Assembly (NCBI GenBank): GCA_029339505.1
Contig: JAQISU010000179.1
Location: 7,375,501-7,439,500, forward strand
Source: Unio delphinus
Lineage: Eukaryota > Mollusca > Bivalvia > Unionida > Unionidae
Direction of reading: 5' to 3'
DNA: 64,000 nt
In this document: positions 37,460 to 49,419 of the stretch, piece by piece
How positions within the stretch are numbered: the stretch's first letter is position 1
How the letters are laid out: each line of letters opens with the position of its first letter
Position numbers and translations under genes: made by a program
The notes under the pieces: model-generated
What the model was told of the DNA's origin: nothing
What the model saw: only the letters and a program-made list of their open reading frames with translations
Database searches by the model: none

Positions 37460-37825
37460 AATTAGGGTCATTACAGATTAGGGTCAGTATATGCAAAATA
37501 TATATTATGGCCAGTATACACAAAGTATAGGTTACGGTCAGTATATATTATGGTAAGTATATGCAATGTACAGATTAGAGTCAGTATAGATTATGGTCAG
37601 TATACGCAAAGTATAGGTTACGGTCAGTATAGATTATGGTAAGTATAGAGTAGGGTCAGTATAGATAATGGCAAGTATACGCAAAGTATAGGTTACGTTC
37701 AATATAGATTATGGTAAGTATAGAGTAGGGTCAGTATAGATAATGGCAAGTATACGCAAAGTATAGGTTACGGTCAGTATAGATTAGAGTCAGTACATGC
37801 AAAGTATAGATTAGGGTGAGTATTT
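37460..37825. repeat. Complex minisatellite, units around GGTCAGTATA
   Basis: Units such as GCAAAGTATAGGTTACGGTC and AGTATAGATTATGGTAAGTA alternate. A longer block of about 70 bp occurs twice around 37630-37770 (GAGTAGGGTCAGTATAGATA inside), showing a second-level duplication. Confidence 0.8.
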
Positions 37826-38575
37826 AATGTCTCTTAGCTTAAGCTTAATGCTAAAGTTTGTTTAATGTTTTTGAAACTTTCTAACCAAATAAAACGTTGG
37901 TTCAGTAAGAGAAAAAAAATAAACAACAGCCTACAACATTCCAAACGGTGAAGGGAGATAGGGAGCTTTCTTGCACTGGTAGGGCTTCAATGAAATTTTC
38001 AGTGCTGTACGTCTTCGTTTCAAAAGCGACCGACATGCACGTACATCTGATTGGCTGGATTTTTTACCACTAGAGATTGTACTACATGTAAATTTAAATC
38101 ATCAAGATCCCGGATGTTAGGAGTGAGATTCATGAATATTGATGAGGATATAATGGATCTGATTGGCTGAGCTTGTCTACAATTTAGCAGTTATATTTCT
38201 TATCAGATGTTTCAAACGAAATTTTATTCACTGACTTATATAATGAGCGAGATCTACTGATGACGTGATCTTGTATCTGATTGGACGAATTTCTTACGAC
38301 TCATTGATGATATTTCTGACCCGAGTTTAATCAGCTTTGGTTAATGGGCAAGTATCATCACTATGACGGATGAATAAGGCATTTTTTTTAATACAAAGAT
38401 TATATTTAGTATTGGATATTAAATATCAGTGTTATGGATACTTTGATGTTTTTTCTGCAAATTCATAGTTTTATACTTGACCATCTAAACTGTATTGCTA
38501 ATTATCCAAGCTAAAGAGTCATTCACATGTTACAGATTGATGGATACATAACCTTAGATGACTCTTTACTTTCAG

Positions 38576-38893
38576 GTTAGAAGGCGTAGAATAGACATCG
38601 CTGGATATGACTTAGATACGTTTGACCTACCAGTTGGAATTCATCTACCGCGATACCACGAGCAAGATCCCAACAAAGAATACAGTCCACCATCTTATGA
38701 CTGCATATATCACGTGCCAAAGGAACATTCACATTCCGTAGACTTTGAACAGTCTTCGTGTCTTCAAGCAGACGATTCTTCCTGTCTTCAAGCAGACGAT
38801 ACACTTTCCACGGTCGCAAGTGGATGTGAGTGCAATTATAGGAGAATAAATCCAAACTGTTATCAAGTGACGGTGGATATAGTGTGGATATAA
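38576..38893 (+). CDS. Four-pass LAPTM/DUF4728-like protein, last coding exon F (cytosolic tail with LPxY and PPxY)
   Basis: Terminal coding exon with a TTACTTTCAG acceptor. It runs 105 codons to a TAA at 38891-38893. It begins VRRRRID, a stop-transfer-like basic cluster that puts the tail on the cytosolic side. The tail has LPRY (LPxY) and SPPSYD (PPxY) motifs, the WW-domain ligands that recruit NEDD4-family ubiquitin ligases to LAPTM4/5 for lysosomal sorting (established for those relatives; inferred here). A 24-bp tandem duplication at 38753-38776 and 38777-38800 gives SSCLQADD twice. The extreme C-terminus is Cys-rich (CECNYRRINPNC). The - strand also has a long ORF across this exon, which I treat as a shadow. 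Confidence 0.82.
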   Translation, partial: VRRRRIDIAGYDLDTFDLPVGIHLPRYHEQDPNKEYSPPSYDCIYHVPKEHSHSVDFEQSSCLQADDSSCLQADDTLSTVASGCECNYRRINPNCYQVTVDIVWI

Positions 38894-39420
38894 CAATATA
38901 TACTTCTTCTATTACGTCATTAGTCTTTCTTACACGGAACACTTGTAAATCTTTGTCGACATGGTTCTTACATTTCGATAAGGTCGATACCAGAGAACGG
39001 ATATTGTAGTGGAATTTATTCAAAAGAAAACAGAAGTGTTCATATATAACATAAGAATACCTTTTACACCTCAAAATCTGCAAATATGACAGTATTATTG
39101 GATGTTACGGGTTGATATCAGGAAGATAAGGTGAAAGAATGGCTAATTTGATTAGCGTTGAATGACCATATCATAGCTTAAAGTTTTATTTCGCCCTACT
39201 GGAATTACTCTACCATGCCAAGCTTGTGTTGCACTGTGATAAAACTATTTTTCCGATTTGGAAAGGATGCTGATTCGTGCACGGAACTTATGTGTTTATT
39301 TTCATATAAATAATGTGGAAGTATGTAACTTTTATGAATAGAGGTTCATTTCCATTTCTCGAATTTATTTCAGCATGATTTATTGTTACATACAAGAAAT
39401 AAAAACATGTCATCAAAAAG
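38894..39420 (+). other. 3' UTR with poly(A) signal
   Basis: Non-coding sequence after the TAA. A canonical AATAAA lies at 39398-39403, about 500 bases past the stop, so cleavage is expected around 39415-39425. No competing AATAAA was seen between stop and signal. The end point is estimated. Confidence 0.5.
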
Positions 39421-39627
39421 GTACAGACTTCAATCGATACAGTTTAGACTTTAAAAAACCAAACATCAAATCTATTTGATTCCCCAATACGTTAAATGAA
39501 AATAATGTCATTTTAGCGTACGTCTCAATAGATCGTCCAGTTTTCATATCATCCAGTTAACACGTACATTTTAATCTGTGTGTGTGGGGGGGGGTATGTG
39601 TATGGGGGTGTGGGTGTTTGAATTTGT

Positions 39628-39925
39628 AACGTAGCTTTAATATGCTTTCCGTCATATCGTTACTATGTCTGCAGTGTGGCAGTTTATAATGATGTCTAGA
39701 ACTGGGGCATCATGCCGCAAACATGTAGCATGATGTCCCACCCAGTCAGATCACCCTAACACCAGGCCGACCAGTCCTAACATAAACCTGTTAATGCTGC
39801 GCTCCAAGCGAGACATCTGCTAGTACCATATTTAGAAGTCTTTCATATAAGTCGGCCGGGGTTCGAACCCACGACCTCTCGCATCTGAGGCAGGCGGTCT
39901 AACCACTATGTCACGTGAGCGGTCT
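39628..39925 (-). mobile_element. tRNA-derived SINE-1 copy
   Basis: About 298 bp, 200 bp beyond the gene's poly(A) signal. Core on + as TCATATCGTTACTATGTCTG; - strand head with box A TGACATAGTGGTTAGACCG and box B GTGGGTTCGAACCCCGGCCG. One of the better-kept copies. Confidence 0.78.
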
Positions 39926-40311
39926 TTCATTTTAATAAATACAGGAATCGTATGAAACCTGCTAATATAGAAAGTTTTCTGGATCACTATGGAAGAATAT
40001 GGATACGGAAAGCGATGCTTGATAGTTTATTCTCTCCTCACTTTTCGGAATAATGGCAGACTTAACAAACGGTGCAGGTTCATTATTCGTAGATGATCGA
40101 TAACTAACTAGACAAATAACGAAATGCTTACAAAATCTATTCAGTCAGAACAAAACAAATTATACTTAGTTGGCACGTGCAATTCCAATGTTTGAGTACA
40201 ACTGACGTCATTAAACCGCATGGATCAAACAAGCTGGGATTGCTCTAAGATTACTTTTGAGAAGGGTAGATCTTCCGCGGTTCACGATTTTACCCGATAT
40301 ATCTTAAATTA
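39926..40311. other. No feature seen
   Basis: Intergenic, no motif. Confidence 0.4.
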
Positions 40312-40314
40312 TTA

Positions 40315-40390
<76 letters not shown>
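40312..40390. repeat. (TTA)n microsatellite
   Basis: About 26 TTA units; the poly-Tyr ORF is an artefact. Confidence 0.97.
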
Positions 40391-40392
<2 letters not shown>

Positions 40393-41126
40393 TGCTATTT
40401 TATTTATAATTTTGACGCACCGTCATTTTACTTGTTAGAGAGCGTACTGAAACTTGTTTTCCTTGTGACTTTCCCTACACAATAGGGTTGTGTTCATGTA
40501 AACTATTTCGAAAGCATATTTATTATTCTGCTTTAAGTTCCATAATGTCAAATTATTTATCTTTTCAAGCTGTATCAATTTTGAGCGTTCACTTCCTATT
40601 TTTCTCAAATACATTAATGAACCAACCGACCAACCAATCAATAAATCAAGCCAGTCAGTCTGTCACCGTCTATGCATTCGAGGTGCTGTCTTGTTTTTGA
40701 TTGTACAAGACCTAGTTATGATTTTTTTTTTGTAAACCGCTATCCTAATGTTAATTTGATGTGCAATTTGTATAGTTTTGTTCTAATATAACATTGGTCT
40801 ACCTGCTGTGTGATGTTGAAAATATTAACAGGTCTGAGCTGTGTCCATGGTTTTCGTTTATTTTAGATATACTAGTAAGTACAAAATATCTTGCAATCTA
40901 ATTGTGCGTTCATCATGTATTAGACAATCGCAAGAAACGTGCTTGAAATCACAATTGTTTAGTTGTCTCCATATTTGTGTTTTTATGGCTGTTGTTGCTG
41001 TTGTTCTTTTTATTTTAACGCATTAGTTTACATTCTGTTAGTCGTTTTTGGTGTAACGGCACAACAACCCTTTGCAGATCATTTTGTGCCTTGGAAAGCA
41101 GAATACAGTACCTTACCTATATTCAC

Positions 41127-41225
41127 ACTATGATGGCGAATCCTAGCTAATCAGATGGTGGGAATTGAACATACACCTATTTGATCACGAATCCATCACC
41201 TTAACCACTGACCCACTGAGGCTGC
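41127..41225 (-). mobile_element. tRNA-derived SINE head, third family
   Basis: On the - strand GCCTCAGTGGGTCAGTGGTT leads box A and ATGTTCAATTCCCACCATC gives box B. The body may extend down to about 41040. Confidence 0.45.
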
Positions 41226-42400
41226 AATTGGTTTTTACTCAGCTCATCGTCACTAACTATAACAATAAAAATCCAAACACTCATTCAGTATATGCAAACT
41301 TTACCTTTTGCTAATGTGCTTGATAGTTTGTTTGTTTCTTCGTGAGAATGTGGCAGAGGTATACGTCACAGATCGGGAAATGTAGGTGTGGATGATAATT
41401 TCTTTTGTTTTGTTTTTACCTCAGGGCTTTTAGCATGTTCTTGTGTTTGAGTGCAAACAATGTTTGACATATTGGATCTGTTCAGAATTGTGTGATACAT
41501 TTCATTTTAAAAATGAGATAACCCAATAAACAGGTTAGTAAGAAATTGGCTTACCTTACTTATTTCTCCACCCGTACAGTACATTCTCAAATGTCAGACT
41601 TCTTCGACACAGCTACATCCGTTTTTCATTTCCTTTTCATTGCCTTATAAGTGATAAAAACGCCACTGGTTGTGCAAAGTGGTAATCTTGATTAGCTACT
41701 CTCCGTTCGCCTGTCTCGGATTAGCTCGTTAGCATAATTACACAAACGATTTCTGTTTAGAAGTGAAAGTTTAATTGCATTATGATGATTATATGCAAAT
41801 GATTTGACTAAACGGATGATCTGGCAGGTGTTATGCTGTCCTACTTTACACCCCACCTCTAAACGAGGCCGGCTGAAAATGGTATAGAAACTGTCGATTT
41901 AAAGAAACGTGCTGATAGTAGTATAGGATTAATTGATTTTATACAATAAAATACAGTTATGTTACGTCTTGCAGGAAATAATGCTCTTGGATATAACTAG
42001 GGAGTACCGAGTTGTTCGGAAAAGGTGTAAAATGTGGCACAAAGCATGCGAGGGTGACAAAGTCAGGTTGCAAGAGTGGTATGCGTGTTAGGGCTGATCG
42101 GAACAGCACATCCACGTGAAGAATCACAAACCAAAATTTGATATGACGACATTTGCCCTATAATATCAACCTGTCAGCCAGGGTAAGCATCTTGAGCGAT
42201 CACACAATTTGTGGCGCTGATCTGCCCGCCATCCAGGTGCCGCACGAGTGCTTCTTAGGACAGGCGTTGCTCTTGCAAAAATTACACCGATATCATCACA
42301 GACGCTAAAGACGTCCGTCGAGCGCTTGGTTCTGGCAGCACAGATGTAGCATGTGCCATCCCAAGATGGAGAGGTTCTCTACAAAATCATGCAACTGATC
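41226..42400. other. No recognisable feature
   Basis: Intergenic sequence; 42050-42400 is less AT-rich than its surroundings and may be part of the decayed coding region that follows, but no frame stays open. Confidence 0.35.
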
Positions 42401-42479
42401 CATTGTTCAGGTTTTCAGGGAATATTGAGTGCTTCTTAACTCCGATATACGGGTTCAAGCATGGGACAGGGATATTTAT

Positions 42480-45300
42480 TCAATGTAGAATAGTTGGTTT
42501 GGCCCCTCTGTCAGGTCGCACAAGTCTGGAACAAGGGGGCGTTTCTTGTGGTGGGCAGCCTCCATCATATCTATCACGTGCACATGCCGGTGTGTCAAAG
42601 CTCCTCCTGCAGTCCAACTTCATATATATGAGTCGTCTCAGGTCAGCTGGTTCCATCTTAATTCCTTTTTGGGCAATCACAGAATATCCCATAGTGATGT
42701 AGTTGAATACGGCTCCATTGTATATGAGACCCTTTTCGTACAATGGTGAAGATATATTGTACATGCATTCCACAGTTAACACTCTTTATGTTATTTGTCT
42801 TTACAAACACATACGATGCTGGTCAGTTTTATGTATAATAAATCCTGCTTGCACCTGCGTCATAGAATGGTTCCCGGAAGTTGCGTGTTTGAGCTGATCG
42901 TCCATGTGCATTTCATAAAATGCAGCTGGAGCATCTGGCCAGAAGGTTGAAAATGTTCACAGGAAAGGCTTTGGCGGTCTGTCTGGCGTTATTGGCATAA
43001 CAATGTTATCTCTGCTGAAAACAAGCAGCGGTGTCTTTGGTTGGTTCGTTAAATGTCTTTCGGTACATATTATTGTGATAACAGCCACCATTGTGACGCT
43101 TCGCGCAAGCACGCTAGTACAATAACTAGCACACACATATTGGCGAGGACAATACCAAACATGATGCTAGTCGTTCAAGAGCGGAGAAACCAAATGGCCA
43201 AAAGCCCCGACGCAGCAAAAGCAGCATCTAGTACTTTTATCCTGGCTTCGAAGTCTTCAGCTATTCAGCGTTCAGGCGCTGCGTATTTTTTATGGTGTCG
43301 GTCCCCGCATTTATGTTTAACATGAAATGTGGAACTAGTGCGCACGCAGGCTAATCAAAGATGTTTTTTTTTCTGTGATTGTTACGTTTGTTTTTTCTCC
43401 TCACTGGCACTGCTCGTCGACGGAAGTCTTATCGTAATAACATCGGCGTTGATACCCAGTATTAAGTTGTCGGCTGACACAATAATTTCGTTGCTACCCC
43501 TACGCCTCCACCCCATAAGAGCCAAAACGAAAGATCCATACCGCTATGTATCTCGAAAAGGCTATGGCTACTAAAACAAGTCTAGCTAATTTGTACTTTT
43601 GTATTGATGTTTCAAGGTTGCCACCTTCAGATTCGGCGACAAAAGTGAAAGACGCAGTATTGGAGCGACACTCACAATAAGTGCATGACATTAATAAGAA
43701 ACAAGCATAAAACAAAACACTGATGAAAGGGTATCTGCTCCTTTTTGGATTTGCAGGTATTAGTTAGATTGGGGTCGAAGGAGGACGCAGATCACAGAGC
43801 CACTGACCATTGGGGTCACTTAGAGAACCCTAAGGAAAACTACTATCATATAGGGTTAATTATGCTTAATCTGATTTAAACTTTTCCAAAAGTATGGCCC
43901 TCAAGGAGTCTCTGATGCAATTGCCACTTATTTGTCGAAGCGTTCTCTTCAATGACGTCTCTGTGTATATAAAGTTTTCTATCACTCAGCTCACAGCATA
44001 AAAAGCTTATATATATAAACCAACACGCTCTGCTGCATTGCTTTAATCGGCCAGAAAGACAAACATTTGCTGAAACTGCGGACATAAAGGCATGGTGTCT
44101 GTAACTCTTGGAGAGCGTGCTGAAAGGCTTGTTGAAACCTATCATTTTCGGATTTAAAGATATTAGGGAAACTAGTATTTTCTTTGACGTCACCAGAATG
44201 TTGCAGGTAAACCAGAAGTGCATATCCACAGGGGTGCTCAAACACTTACACCTTCAGACCAATACAACTCTCATATCACGCTGCTTATTAATAAATTATA
44301 TGGTCCTTATCTACTACATTCCAAACCCCACAAAAGCTTTCGATTGATAAAGATCTGTAAAGCTGAAACCTCTCTGAAGGCAGAGGCTGAACATCGGTGT
44401 GATCTTTACAAAAAATTACAAATGTAATATACTCAGTGCATGGTGTTGAGACCGCACAAGAGACCGGTATAGTGGGGAGGGGAATATGGTCGACAATACT
44501 GTTTCCGCTATCGAGATCGTTCCTGAGAGCATTTGTTCAGGCTGTGGTCTGGTTTCTTTAGCTGGCAATTTCATCAGCCGGCAATCATTCGTGTAAGAGC
44601 ACGATTAAATCCGCGTCTTGGCCGAAAGAAAGCTTAACACAGTCGCGGACCACGCATCTAGGCGCAAAGCGAAAATTCCACCTCAAAAGGAGCTTACCAC
44701 AGATGATGTCTACAAATACACAGCCACGAAGAGAAATACCGGCTAAAGCGCACAAAGTAAACACTTCAGATGCAATCGACGAAGTAGCAAAACATAAGGT
44801 CAAAACTCGCGGAAGAGCCAAATCTTTTTCGTTCTTGTGGAAATGTTTGCTGGGGATTCGCTATAAGCTGCGTTTTCTCATTTCAACATGCTGAGATAGG
44901 TCCATTCCCCGCGCACATCTAGCACACGATACGGTAGCTGCCTTAACTTCAAGCTTCTCGAGCAAACAAACAAATATTAAAAAAATATCCCACATTTATC
45001 AAAAGTCAAAACAAAAGATTGTGTTCTGTAAACACAAATCCGTCTATTGTTTTCGTTTTTACTGCTTGATCTTTAGTAAATTTAGTACAATTGTAGTGGC
45101 CTCTTATACCAGCACCCTTTTCCGATATGTCCTGCATTTTGCAGTAGAAAGTTTGGTATTAACAATGCCGCTATCGACATCCCTGAACTGCTTTGCAGGT
45201 GTAAATTCTAAACCTAACCAGAACCCAAGCAGTTGGAGTCACCGACTCACCAAAGTCATAAAAACATCATCAAGAATGTGTCTGGTGAACATATGAACCG
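42480..45300 (-). pseudogene. Decayed coding remnants, membrane-protein-like, family unknown
   Basis: Several protein-like fragments lie in order on the - strand but in different frames and with stops. From 5' to 3' they include FTRHILDDVFMTLVSR near 45290; a hydrophobic segment with ASEVFTLCALAGISLRGCVF in 44585-44821; QQAFQHALQELQTPCLYVRS near 44150; SLKRTLRQISGNCIRDSLRA near 43930; and two helices, LDAAFAASGLLAIWFLRS and MFGIVLANMCVLVIVLACLR, near 43240-43100 with a TGA between. Then come FWPDAPAAFYEMHMDDQLKH near 42930 and GAVFNYITMGYSVIAQKGIK near 42700. No introns with good splice sites link them. GC is higher than in the flanks. This fits a dead multi-pass membrane protein gene or retrocopy. 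I do not recognise the family, and shorter + strand ORFs here are treated as shadows. Confidence 0.35.
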
Positions 45301-45339
45301 TTACACAACAATATTTCTAAAACGATACCATTGAATCGG

Positions 45340-45342
<3 letters not shown>

Positions 45343-45376
<34 letters not shown>
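45343..45376. repeat. (GT)n microsatellite
   Basis: About 16 GT units. Confidence 0.95.
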
Positions 45377-45377
<1 letters not shown>

Positions 45378-46380
45378 CTTTTTGATGATTATATGTGAAT
45401 GAGCTAATTTTTGGCACTGCTAGTTTTCATCCCATGTATAACCCACATTTAACTAAAATTATTCAACGATATAGATTCGTCTTACTAATGACTATATTTC
45501 TCATCGTTAGCAGACAATATTGCAGCAGTGTGTTGTTTCATTTCTTCACAAACACAAAACCATAAATCGTAGCACTTATAAATCGATTACCAAAGTATTT
45601 TTTGTGCATTTTGCTACATAATCTAAAGTACACATGCATTCCTTCCAACGTAATCTACTGTTCAGAGGAAAATAACTGCGTGAGCCACACAGATTATATT
45701 AAATGTAAACTGCAAGGTTTGTAAAGGATAAATAATGACTTGGCCGATCCGCAGGATGCGCCATATCTGTAATCAGTTTACTGGGAATGGTTTCTCCAAG
45801 TTTATAGTAGTTTGGATTTCATTAGAATATAATTTGATTTCATATGTAAAAGGTACACGAATTGGCAGAATACTAGAATATCTCGATACAGCTTTGAATT
45901 TACGTACTAAATAACTTATAACTATCTTGCCGTAGAGATAAACGGAATGTTATCAGAACAGGTTATACGAATATGACAACCTTATATATTGGCTCTTCGT
46001 GAATCTGCATAATCGGAAATCATATTTGTTATACAGAATAAATTTTAACATTGTTCTGTGTGATTCTTTTAACAATTAATAAACTAACTTTATGACATCA
46101 GGTAATCGGTAGATAAATTATTGGCGATAGATTGAAAACGTCATGAAGACGATACAACTATATTCATCATCGTGATATTCATAACCCAGACTACAGACCC
46201 AAAACTTTAAAATTAATTAGTCATATCTTTAAAACTGTTCTGTAGATTTGAATAAAACTGTGTTATTTATTTTCATTAACTTGGCGTATTCATTAAAAAC
46301 ATGTGAACAAACGAGTTAGCTCTCCCGCAATTAAAGGAAGAATTCCAGACGGTTCTTTTTAAATGTCTGGCTCACCGCGG
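45377..46380. other. No feature seen
   Basis: AT-rich intergenic sequence without ORFs. Confidence 0.4.
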
Positions 46381-46383
46381 TAG

Positions 46384-46739
46384 CCATTTATTCCATGTCG
46401 TCGTATTCTATTTTTGTTTTACCATATTAAAATAGTTGCTCTTTGAATCATTTATATTTATCATTGTGTATGTACAGTCGACATTTTAACTATGTTATTA
46501 AACATTTCTTTGCAGACAGCTATTTTTTGAACTTGGAAAACAGTATTAGTAGACTGTGGTTCCATTTATTCCATGTCGTCGTATTCTATTTTTGTTTTAC
46601 CATATTAAAATAGTTGCTCTTTGAATCATTTATATTTATCATTGTGTATGTACAGTCGACATTTTAACTATGTTATTAAACGTTTCTTTGCAGACAGCTA
46701 TTTTTTAAACTTGGAAAACAGTATTAGTAGACTGTGGTA
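46384..46739. repeat. 178-bp direct tandem duplication
   Basis: 46384-46561 is repeated at 46562-46739 with about two substitutions (AAACATTTC/AAACGTTTC and TTTTTGAAC/TTTTTAAAC). Both copies include TTCTTTGCAG. The near-identity points to a recent event or an assembly duplication. Confidence 0.93.
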
Positions 46740-47384
46740 CATGACGGTGAGAGTGAACGAGGCATGAGGCACGCAAATCCAATTTATGTTTAAAATCGCA
46801 TATAAATTCAAGCTTGACTTTGAACAACATAGGAGCTGAAATAAGGATTGAAGACCTATTTTCCGACAAAAGACTTGGACAATGAAGATTCAAAATATAT
46901 TTGGCACCACTAAAAAGTAATATATTTCAGTCTATCAATAACATCGACCATGAAGGGAGATTTCACTAGTTAAATGTGAAAAAGATTCATTCACAAAACT
47001 TTCATGAATTAGAAATATTGTCTGGAGTAAAAATCAGCAATACCTACAAGTCCATGTAAAGAATCACCAACATACCTACCTAGCGCACAAGATAGCTAAT
47101 GTTTAAGTCATACTATGTTCTCCATGCAGTGTTACAACATGCGGATTTTTAAAAAAAAATATTTTTCTCATCAAAAGTGAAAAATCTTCAACCATCAATT
47201 TCAAAAACATTTTGTGAAAACTTCTTGTCAAAAGGACTCTTTTATTTGATTATATTTTTCATTGCATATTTTGGCAGACGGTCGAAACGAAACAAGTTAG
47301 AAATGTATTTGACTTGGACATTACTTTTAGTGTAATCCAGCAAGTTCCTCATTTGCTTATAACTCCCGCAGATAATCTTACAAT

Positions 47385-47620
<236 letters not shown>

Positions 47621-47797
47621 TGGACGATGACATCCATGACAGTTAGCTGCAGCATTTTTTAATCTTTAATTTGTCAAATTTTTAATTTGAACCAGAAACC
47701 TAATTCTCAGTCTTGTATACAACATTAGATGTAAAAGGTCGAGATAACATTGACCAACTACATCAATTTTCTGCCGGACAATATATTTCTAGTGATT

Positions 47798-48040
47798 ATG
47801 TATGTATGTATGTATGTATGTATGTATGTATGTATGTATGTATGTATGTATGTATGTATGTATGTATGTATGTATGTATGTATGTATGTATGTATGTATG
47901 TATGTATGTATGTATGTATGCATGCATGCATGCATGCATGCATGCATGCATACATAGATACATACATACATACATACATACATACATACATACATACATA
48001 CATACATACATACATACATACATACATACATACATACATG
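47798..48040. repeat. Microsatellite palindrome (TATG)n-(CATG)n-(CATA)n
   Basis: About 33 TATG units, then seven CATG units, one TACATAGATA break, then about 22 CATA units. TATG and CATA arrays are reverse complements, and the CATG centre is self-complementary, so the whole is a long near-perfect inverted repeat. Confidence 0.96.
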
Positions 48041-48043
48041 TAT

Positions 48044-48269
48044 GATGTCACTAGGACAAAGCGCCAATATATTTGTTCGATTGATTTCTTGCTTGATTTC
48101 CCTTTGAAACATATGCATGCATACATACATACATACATACATACATACATACATACATACATACATACATACATACATACATACATACATACATACATTC
48201 ATACATACATACATACATACATACATACATACATACATACATACATACATACATACATACATACATACA

Positions 48270-48301
<32 letters not shown>

Positions 48302-49419
48302 GCCAACAAACACGGTCAAATAAAGATTTGTGAAATTCTAAAAATGGCGATATTAAGAAGGCATCTTTGTCTTCTTTACTATTTAGAAACATTGACTATG
48401 TTCTCTTTTTAATATTTTGATATAATATGGTAACCAAAGTCTGGAAATGGAGGACAATGTTTGATCAAAGACAACGTGTTGAGCAAAGTTTTCATAATAT
48501 CCAACAGGGTATGTTTGTTATCTTAGCATAAAACAATCTTTTCTCGGAAATGGCGGGGTGGTTGGAGAAGGTCTTTAACTGTTCGTTTTATATCATTGAA
48601 ATCGTACCTTTCGGTGGTTATGTTTAATATTAATTTAAAACTCATGAAATACGTGGTTTCTCTGAATTTTAGTTGACAAAAGAAAAGCTGCTTGATTTCC
48701 CTTTAAAACTGTCCAATTGAAACCGGCTGAAGTCACATGATTACATGCCGTAGGCCAGTAAGATCTCATCTAATTATTCAGAATATTGTTTGTCGATAAG
48801 GACTGAATAATTAGAAGGCTCTCTTGATCCATATCGTATTGGCTGTTAGGCATTTGGAACTAGCAAATTCAGCTATTGACAGGTGAAAACTAACACTTAA
48901 TAAATCACCTGTCAGTGTTAATTACACGTAGTTGGAGGCTAACTATAATGTTTATTCTCTTGCACCACGTGCTTGATCCATAGGTGTTCTGTTATTTACA
49001 CCTTTCTTAAAACGGGTTGGTAAATTATTTCGATCTACTCGACCAATCACAAACCAGTAAACAAATGCTAACTGTCCCTTTATAGTACGGATCGGTTTGT
49101 GAATTTCTGCCTAAAAGACGGCCAGAAGTGCAATCGCAACAGCGCATTCATTGTTTTCTTAGTTTTATTTGGTAAAGTAGATATGTGGAAGTACAATTGT
49201 GGCGACAGTAAGTAGTATATGGAACCATCTCAACGCCATTCACCTGTCTATACTCCATGTTAGCTTTGAAAAGAAAAAAAAAAACAACAAACAACAAACA
49301 ACAAAAACAAATAAGCTAGGCCACCACAATCTTCGCTAACACAAGGTTCCGATACGATAACCCATATCTACACTTTGGCGGATCGAACAAATATATTGGC
49401 GTTTTGTCCTAGTGACATC
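48044..49419. mobile_element. Non-autonomous DNA element with 38-bp terminal inverted repeats
   Basis: 48044-48081 and 49382-49419 are reverse complements at 37 of 38 positions. The outer end starts GATGTCACTAGGACAAA on both sides, and the inner end is CCAATATATTTGTTCGAT. Between them are 1.3 kb with a (CATA)n tract near the left end and no transposase-like ORF. The flanks allow a 2-3-bp duplication (TA or TAT), but this is not certain. The left end abuts the microsatellite palindrome. Superfamily not assigned. Confidence 0.65.
48113..48300. repeat. (CATA)n microsatellite inside the TIR element
   Basis: About 46 units with a single CATTCATA break at 48197. Confidence 0.97.

Larger units (their letters stand above)
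33842..38575 (+). other. Intron 5
   Basis: GTGAGT...TTTCAG intron of 4.7 kb. It contains a CATA microsatellite, a possible MITE at 36286-36560, and a ~35-40-bp minisatellite at 37460-37825. 33900-35270 and 35400-36280 have no recognisable feature. Confidence 0.65.

Noticed and set aside
38577..39083. 168-codon - strand ORF over the last exon
   Set aside because: It is antisense to exon F, which has a good acceptor, matching phase and PPxY tail; the - frame has no recognisable domain.
47750..48412. Long ORFs (up to 220 codons) in the TATG/CATA repeats
   Set aside because: Pure microsatellite translation, open on both strands.
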